From: Thermobifida fusca NBRC 14071 = JCM 3263
GTDB taxonomy: Bacteria; Actinomycetota; Actinomycetes; Streptosporangiales; Streptosporangiaceae
Assembly (NCBI RefSeq): GCF_001592045.1
Contig: NZ_BCWB01000035.1
Location: 1-36,814 of the forward strand
Length of the DNA stretch: 36,814 bases
Direction of reading: 5' to 3'
The notes beneath the pieces are model-generated. The model saw only the letters and a program-made list of their open reading frames with translations, was not told where the DNA came from and searched no databases. The stretch's first letter is position 1. Every line of letters begins with the position of its first letter. A program made the position numbers and the translations under genes. Of this stretch, positions 16,726 through 25,775 are shown piece after piece.

Positions 16726-17034
16726 GTGCAGGGTCTGATCACTCTCGCAGAACAGCAGCCGCAGAACCAGGGTGCGGGACTCATCAGCCAACTGCTGATG
16801 TTCGCCCTCATCATCGTGGTCTTCTACCTGCTGTTCATTCGGCCGCAGCAGAAGCGCCGCCAGCAGGAGCTGGAGATGCAGAAGTCGCTGCAGCCGGGAA
16901 TGGAAGTGCTGACCGGGGCAGGGATCTACGGCACCATCGTCGAAGTCCACGACGACGACGTTGAACTGGAGATCTCGCCGGGAACCCGCGTCCGCATGGT
17001 GAAAGCGGCCGTGGCGAGGATCGTCTCCTCGTAG
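16726..17034 (+). CDS. yajC: Preprotein translocase subunit YajC
   Basis: This 102-residue protein has a single membrane helix (about 20-39) ending in FIRPQQKRRQQ, the YajC signature, then a small cytoplasmic domain with QPGMEVLTGAGIYGTIVEV. YajC accompanies SecD and SecF and modestly aids Sec export. The start is GTG 16726 after AAAGGA. The genes normally next to it, secD and secF, are absent: apt begins 152 bases later. Confidence 0.93.
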   Translation: MQGLITLAEQQPQNQGAGLISQLLMFALIIVVFYLLFIRPQQKRRQQELEMQKSLQPGMEVLTGAGIYGTIVEVHDDDVELEISPGTRVRMVKAAVARIVSS

Positions 17035-17186
17035 TTCTCCGACCACCCCGCCCAGCAACCGTCCCGGCCACGCGACGGAACGACGGGGGCGTCGCGGCGC
17101 CTCCGCACCCTGCAGTCCCCGGTACCGGGCGTGCACGTGAAGACCGGTACCCCGATCCCCACCCAACCGAGAAAGCCGTCCCACCC

Positions 17187-17717
17187 ATGAGCACCGACGT
17201 CAGCACGCTGATCGACCGCTACGTCCGTGACATCCCCGACTATCCGCAGCCCGGGGTGGTCTTCAAGGACATCACCCCGCTGCTGTCCCACCCCACCGCG
17301 CTGCGCACCGCCATCGACGCGCTCGCTGAACCCCTGCTCGGCAGCGAGATCGACCTGGTCGCCGGCTTGGAAGCACGCGGTTTCATCTTCGCTGCCCCTG
17401 TCGCGGTGCGCCTAGGGGCGGGGTTCGTCCCGCTGCGCAAAGCCGGGAAACTGCCCGCGGAGACTCTCGCCGAGTCCTATGATCTGGAGTACGGTACTGC
17501 CACCGTCGAGATGCACGCCGACGCGGTACCCCCGGGGAGCCGAGTGCTGATCGTCGACGATGTGCTCGCGACCGGGGGCACAGGACGGGCCGCGGTGGAC
17601 CTTATCCGGCGAGCGGGTGGTACCGTCGTTGGACTCTCAGTTCTTCTGGAACTCGGGTTCCTCAAGGGACGCGAGAAACTGGCCGACGTCGAACTGCGGG
17701 CACTGGCTACTGTCTGA
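17187..17717 (+). CDS. apt: Adenine phosphoribosyltransferase
   Basis: This 176-residue salvage enzyme makes AMP from adenine and PRPP. The PRPP-binding loop [13 protein letters not shown] is intact. The flexible loop region [24 protein letters not shown] and the N-terminal [18 protein letters not shown] are diagnostic of Apt. GAGAAAG lies some 13 bases before ATG 17187, a rather long spacing. Its place between the Sec accessory genes and relA is the standard actinobacterial one. Confidence 0.96.
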   Translation: MSTDVSTLIDRYVRDIPDYPQPGVVFKDITPLLSHPTALRTAIDALAEPLLGSEIDLVAGLEARGFIFAAPVAVRLGAGFVPLRKAGKLPAETLAESYDLEYGTATVEMHADAVPPGSRVLIVDDVLATGGTGRAAVDLIRRAGGTVVGLSVLLELGFLKGREKLADVELRALATV

Positions 17718-17730
17718 TCCGGCCTGGGCA

Positions 17731-17747
17731 CCACGGGTCCTCCGTGG
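17731..17747 (+). terminator. Small hairpin after apt
   Basis: CCACGG-GTCCT-CCGTGG (17731-17747) is a perfect 6-base stem 14 bases after the apt stop. It may be a weak terminator; the 245-base gap to relA otherwise shows no gene. Confidence 0.4.
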
Positions 17748-17962
17748 CAGGAGTAAGGCGGGCGCCGCCCACCGCCGAGAGGCCCGGGACAGGGAATGAC
17801 GGTACCGCGGCATCGCGTTGCATTAACCACACGGGTGCTCACCACACCCGCCACTTCAGAAACGGTGCCTGGAACGGTGACAGCCACGTCCCATCGTCTC
17901 GGCCTAGACCAATCATCCGGCGTGGTGGCGGCCTCGCCGACTCAGCCGCGGGAGGGTGCCCA

Positions 17963-20407
17963 ATGCGTAGCGAAACGGTATCGACCCACACCAAACCGGT
18001 ACGCCCCGAGCCTCCCGCCCCCGCCGCTGAGGTGCCTGCGGGGGCGTTTCCACCAGGCCAGGAGCGCGACCACGACACCCGTCCGAGTGCCCCGCCCCGC
18101 GACCAGTCCCCACCGCCCGCCCCCGAAGCTGACAGCCGCAGCGCCGCCCGCCCAGCACCCCCCACCCATCCCGGAACGTCGTCCACAGTGTGGGTTCGAC
18201 GTAGGCTCGCCCGACTCGGCGCCCAACGGGGGACGACTATGAACCCGGTCCTCGAACCACTCGTCAAAACCGTCCGCGCCACCCACCCCAAAGCGGACAT
18301 CCGGCTGATTGAGCGCGCCTACGACGTCGCTGCCCACTACCACCGCAGCCAGAAACGCAAGAGCGGCGACCCCTACATCACCCACCCCCTCGCCGTGGCC
18401 ACCATCCTCGCGGAACTCGGCATGCAGGAGGCCACCATCGCCGCGGGGCTGCTGCACGACACGGTCGAGGACACCGAGTACACCCTCGACCAGTTGCGCA
18501 GCGACTTCGGGGATGAGATCGCCGAACTTGTCGACGGGGTCACCAAGCTCGACAAGGTGAAGTACGGCGAGGCCACCCAAGCCGAGACCGTCCGCAAGAT
18601 GGTCGTAGCGATGGCCCGCGACATCCGCGTCCTGGTCATCAAACTCTGCGACCGCCTGCACAACATGCGCACCCTGCGCTACCTGCCGCAGGCCAAGCGG
18701 GAGAAGAAAGCACGGGAGACCCTGGAAATCTACGCGCCTCTGGCCCACCGCCTGGGCATGAACACCATCAAGTGGGAGCTGGAGGACCTCGCGTTCGCCA
18801 CCCTGTACCCCAAACGCTTCGACGAGATCGCCCGCCTGGTCGCGGAACGCGCCCCCCGGCGCGACGTCTACCTGCAGGAGGTCATTGAGATCGTCTCCGC
18901 CGACCTGCGGGAAGCCAAAATCAAAGCCACCGTGCGCGGCCGGCCCAAGCACTACTACTCGATCTACCAGAAGATGATCGCCCGCAATGTCGGGTTCGAC
19001 GAGATCTACGACCTGGTCGGTATCCGCGTCATTGTGGACAGCGTCCGCGACTGCTACGCGGCGCTCGGCATCATTCACGCCCGCTGGAATCCGGTGCCGG
19101 GGCGGTTCAAAGACTACATCGCGATGCCGAAGTTCAACATGTACCAGTCCTTGCACACCACCGTGATCGGCCCGGAAGGCAGCCCGGTGGAACTGCAGAT
19201 CCGCACCCGCGCCATGCACCGGCGCGCAGAATACGGCATCGCCGCGCACTGGAAGTACAAGGAGGAGCGCAACAACGGCGGCAAAGCCAAGGGCGCTTCC
19301 ACCGACATGGCCTGGCTGCGGCAGCTCATCGACTGGCAGCAGGAGACGAAGGACCCCGGCGAGTTCCTGGAGTCGCTCCGCTTCGACCTGTCGGTGCAGG
19401 AAGTCTTCGTCTTCACCCCCCGCGGGGACGTCATCGCCCTGCCGCAGGGCGCCACCCCCGTCGACTTCGCCTACGCGGTGCACACCGAGGTCGGCCACCG
19501 CACGGTGGGGGCCCGCGTCAACGGCCGTCTGGTTCCCCTCGACAGCGAGCTGCACAACGGGGAGACCGTGGAGATCATCACGGCCAAGACCGACGACGCC
19601 GGCCCGAGCCGCGACTGGCTGGACTTCGTGAAAAGCGCTCGAGCCCGCAACAAGATCCGGCAGTGGTTCACCAAGGAGCGCCGCGAAGCAGCGATCGAGC
19701 AGGGCAAAGAGGCGATCGCCAAGGTCATGCGCAAGCAGGAGCTGCCGGTTCAGCGGCTGTTCACCAGCGAGTCGCTGATCGCACTCGCCCACGACCTGCG
19801 CTACCGCGACCTGGACGCGCTGTATGCGGCCGTCGGCGAAAACCAGATCAGCGCCCACAAAGTCGTCGAGAAGCTCATCGAATCCGTGGGCTCGCTCGAC
19901 AACAACGAAGAGGACATCGCGGAAGCCACCACCCCGATCCGGGTGCCGCGGAAACGGCCCACAGGCAACCCTGGAGTGGTCGTCCAAGGCGATCCGGACG
20001 TGTGGGTGCGCCTGTCCAAGTGCTGTACCCCCGTGCCCGGGGACGCCATCATCGGATTCGTTACCCGCGGGGCCGGGGTCTCAGTCCACCGCGACGACTG
20101 CGGCAACGTCAAACACCTCGACCCCGACCGTCTCGTCCAGGTGGAATGGCAGCCCACGGGGAACTCGATGTTCCTTGTCGCGCTGCAGATCGAAGCGCTG
20201 GACCGCACCCGCCTGCTGTCCGACATCACCCGGGTGCTCTCCGACCAGCACGTCAACATCCTGTCGGCGACCGTGCAGACCACCCGCGACCGGGTCGCGC
20301 TGAGCCGGTTCACTTTCGAGATGGCGGACCCCGCCCACCTGGGGCACGTCCTCAAAGCGGTGCGGAGCGTGGACGGCGTCTACGACGTGTATCGGGTCCG
20401 GAACTAA
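17963..20407 (+). CDS. relA: Bifunctional (p)ppGpp synthetase/hydrolase (RSH family)
   Basis: This 814-residue stringent-response enzyme has a proline-rich, low-complexity tail (residues 1-90), then the HD hydrolase domain with LLHDTVEDT (H165-D166 metal pair; HD and ED motifs intact). The synthetase domain has [12 protein letters not shown] and [27 protein letters not shown] ([22 protein letters not shown]), a CC-type zinc-finger region ([21 protein letters not shown]) and a C-terminal ACT domain follow. The R-F-K-D sequence in the synthetase loop is the RXKD form typical of bifunctional enzymes. ATG 17963 is chosen for its GGGAGG seven bases upstream; an in-frame extension to 17744 has no ribosome site. 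A second in-frame ATG (18239) marks the conserved core. Confidence 0.96.
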   Translation: MRSETVSTHTKPVRPEPPAPAAEVPAGAFPPGQERDHDTRPSAPPRDQSPPPAPEADSRSAARPAPPTHPGTSSTVWVRRRLARLGAQRGTTMNPVLEPLVKTVRATHPKADIRLIERAYDVAAHYHRSQKRKSGDPYITHPLAVATILAELGMQEATIAAGLLHDTVEDTEYTLDQLRSDFGDEIAELVDGVTKLDKVKYGEATQAETVRKMVVAMARDIRVLVIKLCDRLHNMRTLRYLPQAKREKKARETLEIYAPLAHRLGMNTIKWELEDLAFATLYPKRFDEIARLVAERAPRRDVYLQEVIEIVSADLREAKIKATVRGRPKHYYSIYQKMIARNVGFDEIYDLVGIRVIVDSVRDCYAALGIIHARWNPVPGRFKDYIAMPKFNMYQSLHTTVIGPEGSPVELQIRTRAMHRRAEYGIAAHWKYKEERNNGGKAKGASTDMAWLRQLIDWQQETKDPGEFLESLRFDLSVQEVFVFTPRGDVIALPQGATPVDFAYAVHTEVGHRTVGARVNGRLVPLDSELHNGETVEIITAKTDDAGPSRDWLDFVKSARARNKIRQWFTKERREAAIEQGKEAIAKVMRKQELPVQRLFTSESLIALAHDLRYRDLDALYAAVGENQISAHKVVEKLIESVGSLDNNEEDIAEATTPIRVPRKRPTGNPGVVVQGDPDVWVRLSKCCTPVPGDAIIGFVTRGAGVSVHRDDCGNVKHLDPDRLVQVEWQPTGNSMFLVALQIEALDRTRLLSDITRVLSDQHVNILSATVQTTRDRVALSRFTFEMADPAHLGHVLKAVRSVDGVYDVYRVRN

Positions 20408-20424
20408 CCGGAGTGTCACATTCT

Positions 20425-20452
20425 GCCAGTCCAGTCCATCCCACAGACTGGC
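20425..20452. promoter_or_regulatory. Inverted repeat just before the cupin gene
   Basis: GCCAGTC (20425-20431) and GACTGGC (20446-20452) are perfect arms with a 14-base spacer, ending three bases before ATG 20456. It could be a weak relA terminator, an operator, or a structure covering the cupin start. Confidence 0.4.
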
Positions 20453-20455
20453 GGT

Positions 20456-20848
20456 ATGCAGAAAATCTCACTGGACGCGCTCGCTGACCACCATCTCCGG
20501 CTGGCGCGCGACTCCTCAGCGGGACGCAGCGCTTCCACCGTCTACGGGGGGCACGAACGCTCGCTGCGGCAGACCGTCATCGCCATGCGCGAGGGGACGG
20601 AGATGTCCGAGCATCCCAACCCAGGGCAGAGCACCCTGCAAGTCCTGCGCGGCAGAGTGCGGCTCTTCTCCGGAGAACACTCCTGGGACGCCCGAACCGG
20701 AGACATGATCATCATCCCGGAGGCCCGGCACTCGCTCACCGCACTGGCCGACTCCGCGATCCTGCTGACCGTCGTGATGAACGACGATCCTCCTGAGGAG
20801 ACCAGCCTCCGTCGCGAGCAGGAACAGCAGGCGACAGCATCCTCGTAA
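20456..20848 (+). CDS. Small cupin-domain protein
   Basis: This 130-residue protein has a central single cupin barrel: TEMSEHPNPGQSTLQVLRGRVRLFSGE carries the first motif, and GDMIIIPEARHSLTALADSAILLTVV the second, including the conserved G-D-x-x-x-x-P and a following histidine. Residues 1-45 are a short helical lead (ISLDALADHHLRLAR). Such one-domain cupins bind metals or small ligands; no reaction can be assigned. The ribosome site is weak (GGCGG directly before ATG). It lies 48 bases after relA and ends at a shared bidirectional terminator. Confidence 0.78.
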   Translation: MQKISLDALADHHLRLARDSSAGRSASTVYGGHERSLRQTVIAMREGTEMSEHPNPGQSTLQVLRGRVRLFSGEHSWDARTGDMIIIPEARHSLTALADSAILLTVVMNDDPPEETSLRREQEQQATASS

Positions 20849-20852
20849 CAGC

Positions 20853-20890
20853 GTGGTGGCCGCGCCCGGATCCCGGGGTGCGGCCACCAC
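20853..20890. terminator. Bidirectional terminator between cupin and DUF349 genes
   Basis: GTGGTGGCCGC (20853-20863) and GCGGCCACCAC (20880-20890) are perfect 11-base arms, with a CCCGG/CCGGG inner stem, placed between two convergent stops. Confidence 0.85.
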
Positions 20891-20911
20891 AACAGTCCAG
20901 GGCAGACAGCC

Positions 20912-22144
20912 TCAGCTCATCTCCGCGAGCGTCCGCTCAACCTCGGCCAGCCACGCCTGCCGGGCAGCCAAGGACTCCTGGGCCTCCGTGGCCTTCCGCT
21001 CGTCCCCGGCCTCACGGGCCTCGGCAAGCTGCTTCTCCAAGGTGGCGATGGACTCCAGCAACTGGGCGCGAGTCGCCTCAGCACGGGCGCGCGCCTCGGG
21101 GTTGGTGCGCTGCCATTCCTGCTCTTCGGCCTTGCGTACCGCCTCCTCGATCTTGCGGAAGCCCCCTTCCAGCCGGTCGCGAACGTCGCGCGGGACAGGT
21201 CCGACCTCGTCCCAGCGCTCCTGGAAGTCACGCAGTCTGACGCGTGCCTCCCGCGGGTTCGTCACCGGCAGCAGCGCCTGCCGCGCCTCCTCCAGCAGCT
21301 TCTCCTTGATCTCGGCATTGCCGCGCAGCTCCGCGTCCCGTTCTGCGAGAGCAGCGTTGCGGGCCGTGAAGAAGCGGTCCTGGGCGCCTTTGAACCGGCT
21401 CCACAGCGCGTCCTCGGTGGCGCGGTCGGCGCGTCCCGCAGCCTTCCACTGCTGCATCAGTTCGCGATAACGGGCCGCGGTCGGGCCCCAGTCGGTGGAG
21501 TCGGCGAGCTCCTCCGCTTCGGCGACGATCTGCTCTTTGAGCTCGCGCGCCTGTTCGCGCTGCTGGTCCAGGCCGGCAAAGTACGCCTTGCGTCGCTTGG
21601 AGAAGGCGTTGCGCGCAGCCGACATGCGCTTCCACAGGGCCTGCTCGGTGGCACGGTCCGCGCGCGGTGCAGCCTTCCACTCGTCGATGAGCTGGCGCAT
21701 GCGCTCACCGCCGGTCTTCCAGTGGGTGGTCTCCGCGGCGACGCGCTCCGCCTCCGCGACAATGCGTTCCTTGATTTCGCGGGCCTGGGCACGGGCCTCT
21801 TCCTGGGCCCTCTTCTGTTCGAGCTTGCGCTGCTCGATCCGTTCGGTGAGCGCGTCCAAGCGTCGAGCCAGCGCGTCGAGATCACCGACGGCCTTCGCCT
21901 CGGTCACGGCGTCACGCAGCTTCTGCACGCTCGCCAGCGCCTGCGCTGCAGACAGGTCGGTGGTTGCTAGGCGCGTTTCCAGTAGTTCCACCTCTGTCAC
22001 CAGCGCATCGTACTTGCGCTTGAAGAAGGCGAGGGCTTCTTCTGGTGCCCCCGCTTGCCATGACCCGACGACACGCTCGCCCTCGCTCGTGCGCACATAG
22101 ACCGTGCCGTCGTCGTCTACGCGGCCCCAGGGGTCCGTGGTCAC
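20912..22144 (-). CDS. DUF349-repeat coiled-coil protein
   Basis: This 410-residue, highly charged helical protein has at least three DUF349 repeats: around WKAAPRADRATEQALWKRM, around WKAAGRADRATEDALWSRF, and a third with RWDEVGPVPRDVRDRLEGGF. Each repeat continues into a basic/acidic helix. A long coiled coil lies at residues 50-140, and another at the C-terminus (LLESIATLEKQLAEAREAGDE). The N-terminus (TDPWGRVDDDGTVYVRTSEGERVVGSWQAG) is a conserved actinobacterial segment. The function of DUF349 is unknown. The start is GTG 22144, with AGGAGG five bases upstream; a longer frame to 22213 lacks support. It is transcribed divergently from the MBL gene. Confidence 0.88.
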   Translation of the reverse strand: MTTDPWGRVDDDGTVYVRTSEGERVVGSWQAGAPEEALAFFKRKYDALVTEVELLETRLATTDLSAAQALASVQKLRDAVTEAKAVGDLDALARRLDALTERIEQRKLEQKRAQEEARAQAREIKERIVAEAERVAAETTHWKTGGERMRQLIDEWKAAPRADRATEQALWKRMSAARNAFSKRRKAYFAGLDQQREQARELKEQIVAEAEELADSTDWGPTAARYRELMQQWKAAGRADRATEDALWSRFKGAQDRFFTARNAALAERDAELRGNAEIKEKLLEEARQALLPVTNPREARVRLRDFQERWDEVGPVPRDVRDRLEGGFRKIEEAVRKAEEQEWQRTNPEARARAEATRAQLLESIATLEKQLAEAREAGDERKATEAQESLAARQAWLAEVERTLAEMS

Positions 22145-22620
22145 CGTGTCCTCCTGTGTGATGAGCCTGATGCTCGTCAGGTCCGTATGGTCGTGGCAGC
22201 GTGCCACCAGCACTGCGGCCGAGACGTGATCTCCCGCCGGAGCGACGGCGCTTTGGCACGTGTATGGGAACGAATCTACCCGTATCCGCCGGATCGACCT
22301 GTGATGTCGCTACCCGGACCGGAATCACAGTTACGTGCGGTCCCGGGCAGGGACCAATATGACACCGTCACGGCGTTTGGCAAAGAGCCATGGGCAGCGT
22401 GGTGACCGAATGGTGATGAAATGGGATGGGGGAGTGACCACTCCTTGGTATTTCCGGTGCTTTGGGTACAAGCCCGACAGTACCAAGTGAGGCTGGTCGC
22501 GCAGCATCGTCATCTCCCGACCCACTGGGAGGCACCGAGTCGCCACAATCGCCGCGGCGTCGGTACGCTCATGGAGTAACCAACAGCGTCCCCGCCTTGG
22601 AAACGAGGTCACTGCCGACC
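22145..22620. promoter_or_regulatory. Divergent region between DUF349 gene and MBL hydrolase gene
   Basis: No gene is supported. CTGTGAT (22299-22305) and ATCACAG (22324-22330) form a 7-base inverted repeat with an 18-base spacer. The remainder contains scattered TAT-type -10-like sequences, none with a clear -35. In mycobacteria a peptidyl-prolyl isomerase gene occupies the corresponding slot; no trace of one is seen here. Confidence 0.35.
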
Positions 22621-23295
22621 GTGCTCATCGCAGACTTCCCCGCTGGACCGCTCGCGGCGAACTGTTACGTCGTCGCCCCGGAAGCGGGAGCGGAGTGCGT
22701 CATCGTCGACCCGGGGCAGCAGGCCACAGAAGGAGTGGCCCGCCTGCTGGACGAGTACCGTCTGACCCCGGTGGCCGTCTTGCTCACCCACGGTCACTTC
22801 GACCACGTATGGTCGGCCGAAGAGGTGTGCCAGACTCACGATATCGCGGCGTATGCGCACGCGGCGGACCGCCCGCTGCTGAGCGATCCGGCACGAGGCG
22901 TGGATCCCGGGCTGGCAGCGCAGTTGGCGGCGCTGTTCGGCAACGAGCAGTTGCGCGAACCGAAGCAGGTGGTCGAGGTCACCGACGGTCAGGTGTTGCA
23001 GCTAGCGGGGCTGGAGATCACCGTGGCGCACGCCCCCGGCCACACCCCGGGATCGGTGGTCTACGCGCTTCCGCCGACCGAGGACACCCCGGAGGTGCTG
23101 TTCACCGGCGACCTGCTGTTTGCGGGCTCGATCGGCCGCACCGACTTTCCCGGCGGCGACCACGTGGCGATCATGCGGAGCTTGTCCCGTGTCTGTTTGA
23201 GCCGGGGGGACGACACTGTCGTGCTCCCGGGCCACGGTCCGCGCACCACGATCGGCCGGGAACGGGCCACTAACCCCTTCCTGCGCGGCCTGTAG
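22621..23295 (+). CDS. Metallo-beta-lactamase-fold hydrolase (glyoxalase II-like)
   Basis: This 224-residue protein has the metal motif H57-G-H59-F-D61-H62 in LLTHGHFDHVW, a later ligand in APGHTPGS, the bridging aspartate in LFTGDLLFAGSIGRTDF, and the terminal histidine in LPGHGPRT. This is the hydroxyacylglutathione hydrolase/persulfide dioxygenase-like branch found next to relA, hisS and aspS in many actinobacteria; the substrate is unproven. The start is GTG 22621, matching the family N-terminus (LIADFPAGPLAANCYVV); GAGG lies about 13 bases upstream, which is distant. Confidence 0.9.
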   Translation: MLIADFPAGPLAANCYVVAPEAGAECVIVDPGQQATEGVARLLDEYRLTPVAVLLTHGHFDHVWSAEEVCQTHDIAAYAHAADRPLLSDPARGVDPGLAAQLAALFGNEQLREPKQVVEVTDGQVLQLAGLEITVAHAPGHTPGSVVYALPPTEDTPEVLFTGDLLFAGSIGRTDFPGGDHVAIMRSLSRVCLSRGDDTVVLPGHGPRTTIGRERATNPFLRGL

Positions 23296-23340
23296 TCGGG
23301 CCGCCGCTAGCCGCGCAGCGCAAGGAACGGAAACACGACG

Positions 23341-23487
23341 ATGACCAGTAGCGTCGCCTCGCATGCGGTATCGGGAGTACAGCCGCCGCGGAGACGAGAT
23401 ACCGGCACCGGCTTCGCGGCCGCGAAGCCGGTCAACCGCACGCGTCAGGCAACCACTGCGATAACCGCTGAAGGAGAGACCCGTTGA
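23341..23487 (+). CDS. Candidate small ORF overlapping the aspS start
   Basis: ATG 23341 opens a 48-codon frame ([18 protein letters not shown]... to ...[11 protein letters not shown]) whose TGA stop overlaps the aspS TTG start as TTGA. It runs straight through the 26-base palindrome. The ribosome site is weak (GGAACGG). It is not enriched in aspartate codons, so a classical attenuator peptide is unlikely. It may be chance, or an upstream ORF that couples translation to aspS. Confidence 0.25.
   Translation: MTSSVASHAVSGVQPPRRRDTGTGFAAAKPVNRTRQATTAITAEGETR
23407..23432. promoter_or_regulatory. 26-base perfect palindrome upstream of aspS
   Basis: The half ACCGGCTTCGCGG (23407-23419) is followed immediately by its exact reverse complement (23420-23432). 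It lies 52 bases before aspS and 111 bases after the MBL stop. It could be the MBL terminator, an operator, or part of a leader structure. Confidence 0.6.
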
Positions 23488-25223
23488 TCCGCACGCACGA
23501 GGCGGGCACACTACGCGCCGACCACGCTGAGCAGAATGTCGTCTTGGCGGGCTGGGTGGCCCGCCGCCGCGACCACGGCGGTGTTGTCTTCCTGGACTTG
23601 AGGGATGCCTCCGGCATCGTCCAGGTCGTGGTCCGCGAGGACGAGCTGGCCCACGACCTCCGTTCGGAGTACTGCATCAAGGTGACCGGTACAGTCCGGA
23701 TTCGGCCGGAAGGCAACGAGAATCCCGACATCGCCACCGGTGAGATCGAGGTCGTGGCCTCCCATATCGAGGTCTTGAGCGAATCGGCGCCGCTGCCGTT
23801 CCCGCTGGACGGGAACCAGGAGATCTCTGAGGAAGCCCGGCTCCGCTACCGCTACCTGGACATGCGCCGCCCCGAGACGGCTGAGGCGCTGCGTGTCCGC
23901 TCCCGGGCGACCTACATCGCGCACGAGGTCATGAACGACAACGGCTTCGTCTACGTCGAAACGCCGTACTTGACCCGTTCGACCCCGGAGGGCGCCCGAG
24001 ACTTCCTGGTGCCGGTGCGGCTCCAGCCGGGGCACTGGTATGCCCTCCCGCAGTCCCCGCAGTTGTTCAAGCAACTGCTCATGGTGGGCGGCATGGAGCG
24101 GTACTACCAGTTGACGCGCTGCTTCAGGGACGAGGACTTCCGTGCCGACCGGCAGCCGGAGTTCACCCAGATCGACATCGAGATGAGCTTCGTCGACGAA
24201 GAGGACCTCTTCGACATCGGCGAGAAACTGTTCACCCGGCTGCTGCGGGAGGTCCGGGGCGTCGAACTGCCGCGGCCGTTCCGGCGCATGAAGTTCGCTG
24301 AGGCGATGGACCGCTTCGGCACCGACAAGCCCGACCTGCGTTTCGGGCAGGAGCTGGTAGAGCTCACGGACTTCTTCGCCAACACCCCGTTCCGGGTCTT
24401 CCAGGCCCCCTACGTGGGTGCTGTGGTAATGCCCGGCGGCGCCTCCCAGACCCGGCGGGAGCTGGACGCCTGGCAGGAGTGGGCCCGGTCGCGGGGCGCT
24501 AAGGGCCTCGCCTACGTGCTGGTGCACGAGGACGGCACGTTGGGCGGTCCGGTCGCCAAGAACCTGTCGGAGGAGGAGCGTGCCGGACTGGCCGAGCGGG
24601 TGGGGGCCAAGCCGGGAGACGCGATCTTCTTCTCGGCGGGGGAGCGGACCGCCTCCCAGGAGCTGCTGGGTGCGGCGCGGCTGGAGATCGGCAAGCGGTG
24701 CGGCCTGATCGACGAGTCGGCGTGGGAAGTGCTGTGGATCACGGACATGCCGATGTTCGAGAAGGACGACGAGGGAGGATGGACGTCGGTCCACCACCCG
24801 TTTACCGCTCCGGCTCAGGAGGTCGCCGACACGTTCCACAACGACCCGGGTTCGGCGACGGCCAGGGCTTTCGACCTGGTGATGAACGGCTACGAGCTGG
24901 CGTCGGGGTCGATCCGTATCCACCGGGCGGAAATGCAGCAGCGGGTCTTCGACACGATCGGTCTGAGCAAGGACGAGGCCGAGACGAAGTTCGGTTTCCT
25001 GCTGGAGGCATTCCAGTTCGGCCCTCCGCCGCACGGCGGCCTGGCGGTGGGCTGGGACCGCCTGGTCATGCTGCTGGCCGGGCAGAGCACGATCCGCGAC
25101 GTCATTGCGTTCCCCAAGACCGCTTCGGGGGCCGACCCGTTGACGGGCGCGCCTACGCCGATTACGGCGGAGCAGCGGCGTGAAGCGGGAGTCGACGCCG
25201 TCCCCGAACAGGCCACGTCGTAG
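23484..25223 (+). CDS. aspS: Aspartate--tRNA ligase
   Basis: This 579-residue class IIb synthetase has an OB-fold anticodon-binding domain (about 1-110, with [21 protein letters not shown]), then the catalytic core. Motif 2 is [20 protein letters not shown] and motif 3 is [28 protein letters not shown]. The bacterial GAD insertion domain lies at about 310-420. The start is TTG 23484 with AAGGAG seven bases before it. Whether it is discriminating or also charges tRNA-Asn is not decidable by eye. hisS, often between the MBL gene and aspS, is absent here. It ends at a strong terminator. Confidence 0.96.
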   Translation: MIRTHEAGTLRADHAEQNVVLAGWVARRRDHGGVVFLDLRDASGIVQVVVREDELAHDLRSEYCIKVTGTVRIRPEGNENPDIATGEIEVVASHIEVLSESAPLPFPLDGNQEISEEARLRYRYLDMRRPETAEALRVRSRATYIAHEVMNDNGFVYVETPYLTRSTPEGARDFLVPVRLQPGHWYALPQSPQLFKQLLMVGGMERYYQLTRCFRDEDFRADRQPEFTQIDIEMSFVDEEDLFDIGEKLFTRLLREVRGVELPRPFRRMKFAEAMDRFGTDKPDLRFGQELVELTDFFANTPFRVFQAPYVGAVVMPGGASQTRRELDAWQEWARSRGAKGLAYVLVHEDGTLGGPVAKNLSEEERAGLAERVGAKPGDAIFFSAGERTASQELLGAARLEIGKRCGLIDESAWEVLWITDMPMFEKDDEGGWTSVHHPFTAPAQEVADTFHNDPGSATARAFDLVMNGYELASGSIRIHRAEMQQRVFDTIGLSKDEAETKFGFLLEAFQFGPPPHGGLAVGWDRLVMLLAGQSTIRDVIAFPKTASGADPLTGAPTPITAEQRREAGVDAVPEQATS

Positions 25224-25244
25224 CGCACTACGTACGCGTCAGGG

Positions 25245-25286
25245 AAGCCCGCCGGGCAGGCAGCGCTCGCCTCACCCGGCGGGCTT
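25245..25286 (+). terminator. aspS terminator
   Basis: AAGCCCGCCGGG (25245-25256) and CCCGGCGGGCTT (25275-25286) form a perfect 12-base stem, followed by TCG. Confidence 0.87.
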
Positions 25287-25775
25287 TCGCGTGGGGCGGG
25301 CCTGGGAGGCCTCGGGCCTCGCTGGCCGGGGACGGAGCGCCCTCGGCCGCGGCCAGTATGAGACGGTTCGAAGCGCGGTGCTCTCCCCAGAGAGAAATCT
25401 TTGATCAAGAAATACGGGCGGATATGCGGGTGCCGTTCGGTAATCGCTGTTCCCAGCGGGAATCTTGTCCGTTATCGAGATAAACGTACGGGTTCAGGGT
25501 GCTCGCCCCAGGGTGGTGATAAGCCCGGGAAAAATGAAAATTATTCATGATTCTCTTTTTGTGCGAAGAAAAGTCCTCTGCTAAAGCTCCTGGTGGCCGG
25601 TAAGCGGCCGGCAGAAACCAGTTTTATGGTCGTGTGTGCGCTTTTGCGGCAATTTTTCGCTCATTACAGTGATGTTACGTCGCGGACTGGTTGCCGACAG
25701 TGACGTTAGTGGGGCTGTCGGTCCGTGGGGAGCACCCGCGTCGTGTGCCTTGCAAGAATCGGCGAAAGGTGACCT
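25287..25775 (+). promoter_or_regulatory. AT-rich leader upstream of the inhibitor gene
   Basis: From about 25380 to 25680 the DNA is clearly poorer in GC than its surroundings (for example AAAATGAAAATTATTCATGA near 25531). A composite hairpin has outer arms CTGGT (25590-25594) and ACCAG (25617-25621) and inner arms GGCCG and CGGCC, followed by TTTTAT. CCGACAG (25694-25700) and CTGTCGG (25715-25721) form another inverted repeat nearer the gene. No gene is supported; only a 16-codon ORF (from ATG 25535) of unknown meaning is seen. Confidence 0.45.

Noticed and set aside
17942-19987. Very long minus-strand open frame opposite relA
   Set aside because: It is an antisense shadow of a well-conserved relA; composition (Val/Gly/Asp/Leu-rich) is typical of the reverse complement of GC-rich genes.
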